In this document: positions 63,236 through 64,000 of the stretch, piece after piece
How positions within the stretch are numbered: the first letter of the stretch is position 1
Layout: the number at the start of each line of letters is the position of its first letter
DNA from: Crambe crambe
Lineage: Eukaryota > Porifera > Demospongiae > Poecilosclerida > Crambeidae
Length of the DNA: 64,000 nucleotides
Assembly: GCA_963924555.1 (NCBI GenBank)
Contig: OZ004582.1
Span: 8,775,927 to 8,839,926, forward strand
Reading direction: 5' to 3'
The notes under the pieces: model-generated
Told to the model about the DNA's origin: nothing
The model's input: the letters and a program-made list of their open reading frames with translations, nothing else
The model's database searches: none
Made by a program: the position numbers and the translations under genes

Positions 63236-64000
63236 TTCAAAGTAGGGAAGGATCTTTTTATAAGATGACAGTTCCTTCACTGTATATATATCGGTAGCTA
63301 TGACTTACATGTATGTATGGATTAATTACCAGTACATCCTAGTAACACGAAACGCCTTTTTAACAATATTAAAGATCTGCTTATTATTCTCAGCTAACAT
63401 GATAAAAATTGTTTCATAAGCTAATTTTATGAGAACTAATTCTATTGAATATTAAAGATGTAGCTAGTTTCTTCCATGAAATTGATAGCTATTCAGAAAT
63501 AGCCCGCCTGTAGTGTGTCACTGGATGTGCTATAATATAATCACCATGCAGTTTATACCACTATGAACTATATAGAAAGTGGAGGAGGGAAACACCTCAG
63601 TATACCTCAGTATACCCATGCAATCACAATAATTATATATTTATAGTGTTAAATCCATGGTACATATGTACGTAGTTAGGTAGTCAGTGTGTGGATGTTT
63701 GCAGTATATCAGTCCTGAACTTGCTACACATATCGATCAATCAGTGCTATGGCCATTACCAAGATAGCCTGCATAAACACAACCAACATAGTATTTAATA
63801 TACCAGTAAGCTTATGCTTCTATGTATATGTACCAAAGAACTTCCTACAAGGGGTCATAACAGCTTAACTTTATTAGTGCATAAAATCCTGTTATTATAT
63901 CGTTCCAGGAGAAGAATTCTTGCATACATATTTAAAAATTCAATACTCCTATTATTGCCTGTAGCAGTAGCTATATACTATAGCAAAATAACCTGTGCCA
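63236..64000. other. 3' flank, nothing recognised
   Basis: AT-rich sequence with no open frame of note, no clear repeat and no RNA gene that I can support. Confidence 0.5.

Overview
This window is animal nuclear DNA, most likely from a demosponge or another early-branching metazoan. The evidence is multi-exon genes with GT-AG introns that encode animal proteins (SCYL2, TM7SF3, an APC5-like subunit, a CARF-domain protein), a lineage-style expansion of TRAF-like genes, abundant small inverted-repeat transposons, and long simple repeats. No prokaryotic, plasmid or viral genes were seen. The species call is an inference from gene content; no taxonomic search was possible.

Layout. (1) 1-26,841: a plus-strand tandem array of intronless genes for RING / TRAF-type zinc finger / coiled-coil / MATH-like proteins. 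There are ten full-length copies of 393-424 aa, one copy cut by the left edge, and several pseudogenes and relics. Most copies share a conserved upstream block (GATA-like, RUNX-like, E-box-like and ETS-like motifs) and a 3' block with a palindromic ETS-like site. (2) 27,161-28,671, minus strand: the first five coding exons of an ANAPC5-like gene. Its last exon ends at a splice donor facing the TRAF array, so the rest of the gene is either beyond the array (array inside an intron) or lost. (3) 28,997-31,543, plus strand: a three-exon CARF (ALS2CR8) domain gene, head-to-head with the APC5-like gene. (4) 32,104-55,010, minus strand: a complete 12-exon TM7SF3 gene (576 aa, signal peptide, seven membrane segments). 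Its intron 7 is 18.2 kb and holds region 5. (5) 34,759-51,391, plus strand: a nested tandem array of nine two-exon genes for a small secreted protein family that I do not recognise. Five are intact, four carry frameshifts, and two further relics exist. (6) 55,142-62,700, plus strand: a complete 15-exon SCYL2 gene (1,088 aa), head-to-head with TM7SF3 across about 130 bp. (7) 62,701-64,000: 3' flank with a minisatellite.

How the parts may relate. The TRAF-like array looks like a rapidly evolving set of intracellular signalling or ubiquitin-ligase adaptors. Its RING lacks the usual zinc-binding histidine, its coiled-coil stalk varies by heptad-sized DNA repeats, and its C-terminal MATH-like loops differ between copies. 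The nested array encodes secreted proteins with a phase-0 intron directly after the signal peptide and a TATA box upstream of most copies. Both arrays show birth-and-death evolution with gene conversion, relics and MITE insertions. The most unusual architecture is the complete opposite-strand secreted multigene family inside one intron of a conserved membrane-protein gene.
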